Positions 60,111-64,000 of a DNA stretch of 64,000 bases are shown here, one piece after another. Under the pieces are notes generated by a model that worked only from the letters and a program-made list of their open reading frames with translations, did no database searches and was not told the origin of the DNA. The stretch comes from Ignavibacteriota bacterium (GTDB lineage Bacteria > Bacteroidota > Ignavibacteria > Tepidaquicellales > OLB5). The stretch lies in contig RPQH01000004.1 of NCBI GenBank assembly GCA_003820375.1, forward strand, positions 1 to 64,000. The letters run 5' to 3'. Numbering within the stretch: the first letter of the stretch is position 1; every line of letters begins with the position of its first letter. The position numbers and the translations under genes are program-made.

Positions 60111-62607
60111 AACTATATTCCCTTTCTTTTTCCAGAGTAAAATAAAAAGCTGTACCTTTATTTAATTTTGATTCAGCCCATACTTTTCCGCCGTGTTTCT
60201 GTATTATTTTTTGCACTAACGCCAGTCCTACACCTGTACCTTCGAACTCATCTTCGGAATGCAAACGCTGAAAGACACCAAACAGCTTATCATAATATTT
60301 CATGTTAAACCCGACACCATTGTCTTTTACATAATATACAATCTCGTTACCTTTCTCGCATGCTCCTACCTCAATTTTTTGTTTTTCTCTTGTTGATGAA
60401 AATTTAAGAGCATTTGAAAGTAAATTTACATATACAAGCTGAACCATGTTTTTGTCACCTGTTGCATCCGGTATATCATCCTTTATATCAATTTCTATAT
60501 CTTCATCATCGGTATATGAACACAATTGTGCCAGAGCACTATAAATAATTTCATTAATATTCAGTTTTGAAAGACTGACTTCCCGCCTGCTGGTTCTTGA
60601 AAATGCAAGAAGGTCATTTATCAATTTACTCATCTTTTGAGAGTTCTGAATGATTATATTGAGTACTCTTGATGCTTCTATATCAAGCTGGTCACCGTAA
60701 TCTTCGATTAATACTTTTGCAAATCCATCAATCGCCCTAAGTGGTGCTTTTAAATCATGTGAAACAGAATATGCAAAAGCTTCAAGCTCTTTATTAGCTT
60801 CTTCTAATTCCCATGTTCTTGCTATTACACGCTGTTCAAGCTCTTCATTCATTTTCTTTATCTTCTCATAAAGATTTGAATTTTGCACAGCAATTGAAAG
60901 AAAATCGGAAAGTGATACTAACAAATCAATATCATCCTGTTTATAAGTATTAGGCTGAATGCTTGCCTGTGTAAAGAAACCTATTATTTCATCTTGTATT
61001 TTAAGTGGAAAAATTATTCTTGACTTAATACCTTCTTTGCGGAGTTCACCGGTTTCATTAAACTCACCCTTTTCTCCTAAGTTTCTCTCAATAAAAGGTA
61101 ATCCATTTTTTAAAATTATTTCAAAGGCAGAGTTCTTTACGCTTCTCCTCTGCTTAGCGGTCAGTATAGGTGTATATGAACTCCACATCCTGTCAACAAT
61201 ATATTCATTCCTGTTATTATTCAGCAGAATTAATGATGTTCGGTCAAATGGTATTCTGCGTCCTAATTCTTCAATAAAGCTGTCAAATATGTTTTCAATT
61301 TCAAGACTTGAAGAGATTATTTTCGCTAGTCTGTTTAATATCTGAAGCTGCTCATTATAATTTTTTAGCTTTTGCCGGGAAATTTTCTGCTCAGTAATAT
61401 CACGCGCTATTGATGACGCGCCGCTTACTCTACCTTGGGAATCTTTTATTGGAGATACATTAATCGAAACATTTACAATATCTCCATTTTTTTTCTTTCT
61501 GATTGTCTCATGATAATTTATACACATTCCATTTCTGACTTTTTCCATCATTAATTCATAATCTTTCATCTTACCGGTTGGAATTAATAAACTAATGGAT
61601 TTACCAATAATTTCTTCCCGCCTGTAACCATAAAGCTTTTCACTGCCTTCGTTCCAGCTTGTTATTATCCCATCAAGTGTTTTGCTTGTAATAGCATCGG
61701 TTGTTGATTCAACAATACTTGCCAGCAGCTGATTTTGTTTAAGTGACGACCCAAGTTCAGTATCAAGCTTCTGCAGAGTGTACGCATTCCAGAAAATAAA
61801 ACCGGTAAGGATTAAAATATTCGCTATTATTTCAAGAGCATCACCGAAAACCGGCGTGTAAAAACCCTCAGAACTTCCAAGCATGGTTAAAACTCTCATT
61901 ATAATAATCAGCAGGATAAAAAAAGGTGCAAACTTTCGTATTAAAATACGGCTGATGCCATCACTTTTAAAAAGTTTGATAATTATTGTATCCTCATATA
62001 AAAATAAAACTCCTGTGCTTAATATTAAAAACACTCCGGCCGTATAATATGAAAGTTTGTAAAAACTTCCAAATGAATATAAAGAACTGACATCGTATAA
62101 ATATCCGGCTATTGCTATTAACGAATCTATTAATGGTAAGGCAATTATTATGAGAAACAAATTATTCGACTTTTTACTGCCGTTAAAATACAGAGCTATA
62201 CTAATTAATATAAAGTTTAATGCTGTTACCCCTGCCATATTATTGGGATTATTTTGTTCATTATTGAACAAGACAGGCAGCAGCCATCTGTCAATGTTAA
62301 AGTTTATTCCGGTTATTAATTCAAAAAATGTTAAAAGCCCGACAGAGAATACTATTGCCGAAAATATTTTGGAAATTGTCAGGGCTTTCAAAATTTCTGT
62401 CTTTGTATTTAAGTAAAGTGAAAAGCCGCACAGGATAAAACATATTGCAGTATTTGGTGCAACTGATATAAAACCGGAGTTACCCCTTGTTAATATTGTT
62501 AGGTGAAAAAATAATCCAATTAATATTATAAACCCTGATAGAGTTGTTAATGCAGCAGAAGATAATATTAATATTGATGCTTCTTTATTGTGGATATTAT
62601 TTTTCAT
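60097..62607 (-). CDS. Membrane PAS-GAF sensor histidine kinase
   Basis: 836 aa. The N-terminal 280 residues hold about eight hydrophobic helices (an uncharacterised membrane sensor, MASE-like). PAS domain at about 290-415 ([38 protein letters not shown]; ...IARDITEQK), GAF at about 430-590, then [46 protein letters not shown] (phosphorylated His in SHDLKAP) and the ATP-binding N box [17 protein letters not shown]1 [10 protein letters not shown] and G2 [13 protein letters not shown] complete hybrid-free kinase. The GAF and PAS domains suggest a small-molecule or light/redox signal. Confidence 0.95.
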   Translation of the reverse strand: MKNNIHNKEASILILSSAALTTLSGFIILIGLFFHLTILTRGNSGFISVAPNTAICFILCGFSLYLNTKTEILKALTISKIFSAIVFSVGLLTFFELITGINFNIDRWLLPVLFNNEQNNPNNMAGVTALNFILISIALYFNGSKKSNNLFLIIIALPLIDSLIAIAGYLYDVSSLYSFGSFYKLSYYTAGVFLILSTGVLFLYEDTIIIKLFKSDGISRILIRKFAPFFILLIIIMRVLTMLGSSEGFYTPVFGDALEIIANILILTGFIFWNAYTLQKLDTELGSSLKQNQLLASIVESTTDAITSKTLDGIITSWNEGSEKLYGYRREEIIGKSISLLIPTGKMKDYELMMEKVRNGMCINYHETIRKKKNGDIVNVSINVSPIKDSQGRVSGASSIARDITEQKISRQKLKNYNEQLQILNRLAKIISSSLEIENIFDSFIEELGRRIPFDRTSLILLNNNRNEYIVDRMWSSYTPILTAKQRRSVKNSAFEIILKNGLPFIERNLGEKGEFNETGELRKEGIKSRIIFPLKIQDEIIGFFTQASIQPNTYKQDDIDLLVSLSDFLSIAVQNSNLYEKIKKMNEELEQRVIARTWELEEANKELEAFAYSVSHDLKAPLRAIDGFAKVLIEDYGDQLDIEASRVLNIIIQNSQKMSKLINDLLAFSRTSRREVSLSKLNINEIIYSALAQLCSYTDDEDIEIDIKDDIPDATGDKNMVQLVYVNLLSNALKFSSTREKQKIEVGACEKGNEIVYYVKDNGVGFNMKYYDKLFGVFQRLHSEDEFEGTGVGLALVQKIIQKHGGKVWAESKLNKGTAFYFTLEKEREYSYELQ

Positions 62608-63106
62608 GCAGCTCCGTAAAATATAACAATATATTATACTTAAATTTATAAACGAAGTAAATTAGTTCATTTGTCAAACGGTGTGAACAAAAATTTAAAA
62701 TCGAATTAGCAACATGCAATCGGTATACTTTTTTTACTCAAGTTGGCAGATTTAATTCCTCAGCCTGTATCAAAATAACCTGTAACAATAATTACGATAT
62801 AAATTTAAAGATAATCCAACTAAAAAAACATGAATTATGTCTTTAAACACCTGTAAAACTTGTATTTTCTAATATACCCGGTTCAAAAAAGTTCCGCAAA
62901 TCGGATAATCAGTTTAAAATATGCAGGATATTCGGAAAAGACACACAAACGTAAAATATCCCCATCTTAAGTTCCTAATTTGTCCGAAATTTCCACATTA
63001 TACTAATGCCTGTTTTACAATGATATACTAACGGGTGATAAATATTTAAAACTCCTTGTAAATAAAGTACTTACAGCATATCTCTAAACAATTCATGGGG
63101 TTAATT
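62608..63106. other. Intergenic region without genes
   Basis: About 500 AT-rich bases upstream of the histidine kinase gene (minus) and the 66-aa gene (plus). Only stop-rich frames, no clear hairpins. Confidence 0.45.
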
Positions 63107-63122
63107 TGGCATACCTATTGCT
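63107..63122 (+). promoter_or_regulatory. Sigma-54-like promoter
   Basis: TGGCATACCTATTGCT against TGGCAYR-N4-TTGCW; GG and GC are 10 bases apart as required. The expected transcription start near 63133 is 9 bases before the ATG of the next gene. Confidence 0.4.
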
Positions 63123-63141
63123 TATTAATAAGGTTAAACTT

Positions 63142-63342
63142 ATGGTACTAACCACTAATAATTCGAATGTTGAGGAAGTCACGGAAGATGTAAACGAAGA
63201 TTTATGTCGTGATATTATTGATAGTAAACCGGGTTCAACGGAAAAGAAGGATAATCAATCCGAAGATAAAAAATTAACCCGTAAAGGTGATGCGGATGAA
63301 AATGATTTCTTCCATTTTATAGTACACGGAAAGAAAAAGTAG
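63142..63342 (+). CDS. Small acidic low-complexity protein
   Basis: 66 aa from ATG 63142 with AAGG upstream (the track starts at a TTG). Rich in Asn, Glu, Asp and Lys (NNSNVEEVTEDVNEDLCRDIID; ENDFFHFIVHGKKK), likely disordered. No family recognised. Confidence 0.4.
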   Translation: MVLTTNNSNVEEVTEDVNEDLCRDIIDSKPGSTEKKDNQSEDKKLTRKGDADENDFFHFIVHGKKK

Positions 63343-63437
63343 CTTATTAGAAGAATTACTACAGCTGATGAACGGGATTTTCCGTCGTTAGCAGCAAATA
63401 AAACCTTAACTATATTTATTAACTTAATTTTACATCC

Positions 63438-63629
63438 ATGCAATATTTAACAGACGACCAGATGAAAAACGAAAAACCTCTTAAGGAAGCTTATTCCAAA
63501 AAGAATAATGCACTCGAAAAGTATTTGAAGCAGTGCAGCCAAATGAATTCTTTTGGAAAAAATACTCCCGGAAGAAGGGTTAGTATTTTCTACGCGCCAA
63601 GAAGAAACCAGGTTGTTGTTATAAATTAA
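63438..63629 (+). CDS. Small basic hypothetical protein
   Basis: 63 aa, helical and basic (KPLKEAYSKKNNALEKYLKQCSQMNSFGKNTPGRRVSIFYAPRRNQVVVIN). No family recognised. It ends just before a clear terminator, so expression is likely. Confidence 0.45.
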   Translation: MQYLTDDQMKNEKPLKEAYSKKNNALEKYLKQCSQMNSFGKNTPGRRVSIFYAPRRNQVVVIN

Positions 63630-63640
63630 GATTTTATTTT

Positions 63641-63678
63641 GATACATCCCTCTTTAGCCGGGAGGGATGTGTTTTATT
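63641..63678. terminator. Rho-independent terminator
   Basis: ACATCCCTC-TTTAGCC-GGGAGGGATGT followed by GTTTTATTTT; serves the 63-aa gene and, on the other strand, the converging surface-protein gene. Confidence 0.8.
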
Positions 63679-64000
63679 TTACACTCTGTCCACCATCTAT
63701 ACCCATGTGACTTTGAGTACCGTTAAGATTTGAAATTGCAGGATTGCCAATGTTCAGCAATGGCGATGATGCCTGCAATGTAAAATCATATTGCCCCTTG
63801 AATAATGGATCTACCGATACATTGCCATACTTGCCTGTCATATCACTTATATCTCTATACTCTCCTGCAGAATTATTCCAGACATTATTGTATGTAAATG
63901 TAAACCGTGAAGGATTTGCATTCATCCAGTAGCCGACCTGAGGACACACCCATTCCTTCCGCCAGCCGTTTTCGGTGATGATGTTGTTTGTAATAACACC
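63674..64000 (-). CDS. C-terminal end of a beta-helix surface protein (partial)
   Basis: The frame is open to the window edge: GVITNNIITENGWRKEWVCPQVGYWMNANPSRFTFTYNNVWNNSAGEYRDISDMTGKYGNVSVDPLF..., so the track's GTG start is internal. NNI..N and YNNVWNNSA, followed by NVSVDPLFKGQYDFTLQASSPLLNIGNPA, are typical of the last turns and the end of right-handed parallel beta-helix proteins (pectate-lyase or polymorphic surface protein type). No T9SS sorting domain at its end. Confidence 0.75.
   Translation of the reverse strand, partial: GVITNNIITENGWRKEWVCPQVGYWMNANPSRFTFTYNNVWNNSAGEYRDISDMTGKYGNVSVDPLFKGQYDFTLQASSPLLNIGNPAISNLNGTQSHMGIDGGQSVK

Noticed and set aside
62150-62416. Plus-strand ORF inside the histidine kinase (also 60959)
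   Set aside because: Antisense to conserved membrane, GAF and kinase sequence.

Overview
The window looks like a genomic island and its flanks from a member of the Ignavibacteria (Bacteroidota/Chlorobiota side). The main evidence is two proteins with the type IX secretion C-terminal sorting signature (YPNPFNPST...), AT-rich genes, many starts with weak or absent ribosome binding sites, and two promoters that fit the Bacteroidota form TTTG-N20-TAnnTTTG. No rRNA, CRISPR array or phage structural genes were seen. The only complete tRNA is a plasmid- or island-type tRNA-Trp.

Layout. (1) 1-6.2 kb: the tail of an unknown gene, a large T9SS-secreted protein, a lipoprotein, and a two-gene operon of a radical SAM enzyme (SplB-like) with a DEDDh exonuclease. 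(2) 6.2-18.6 kb: a GC-richer module of a mobilizable or integrative element. It has a TOPRIM/primase-like protein with a decayed partial copy, a VirD4/TraD-like ATPase, two membrane or coiled-coil proteins, two replication-relaxation-like proteins, ArdC antirestriction protein and a truncated-type N6 methylase. Its AT-rich cargo includes a HEPN-like protein divergent from a TOPRIM protein. No relaxase was recognised. (3) 18.6-23 kb: small accessory genes, a frameshifted HEPN gene, a 129-bp nested inverted-repeat element and an IS630 relic. (4) 23.1-31.1 kb: one compact minus-strand operon with a complete branched-chain-amino-acid (Liv/HAAT) type ABC transporter translationally joined to a 670-aa metallophosphoesterase and a B12-type radical SAM protein. 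(5) 31.6-34.4 kb: a broken T9SS gene joined to frameshifted foreign ORFs. (6) 34.6-39.3 kb: a CBASS anti-phage operon (LexA-like repressor, patatin CapV, CD-NTase, E2-like protein) and neighbours. (7) 39.4-55.4 kb: an accretion zone marked by three tRNA 3' halves (Asp, Asn, Thr), each beginning exactly at the anticodon loop, plus an integrase relic. It carries an operon of unknown protein, trpS and tRNA-Trp; a divergent small-molecule pathway (HTH regulator, ACP, class III aminotransferase, thioesterase, FabZ-like, ketosynthase, ketosynthase-like, AMP ligase); and a type II-like restriction-modification pair. (8) 55.4-64 kb: a zinc-ribbon plus deoxyribosyltransferase/TIR-like protein, small genes, a PAS-GAF histidine kinase with its response regulator, and the end of a beta-helix surface protein.

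How it fits together. Much of 4-56 kb reads as a defence or accessory island built by repeated integration at tRNA genes. CBASS, restriction-modification, HEPN/TOPRIM proteins and the exonuclease pair fit anti-phage roles. The two units least like described systems are the Liv-transporter/phosphoesterase/radical-SAM operon and the trpS/tRNA-Trp/unknown-protein operon facing an aminotransferase-containing ketosynthase pathway. All functional statements rest on reading motifs by eye; no database search was run.
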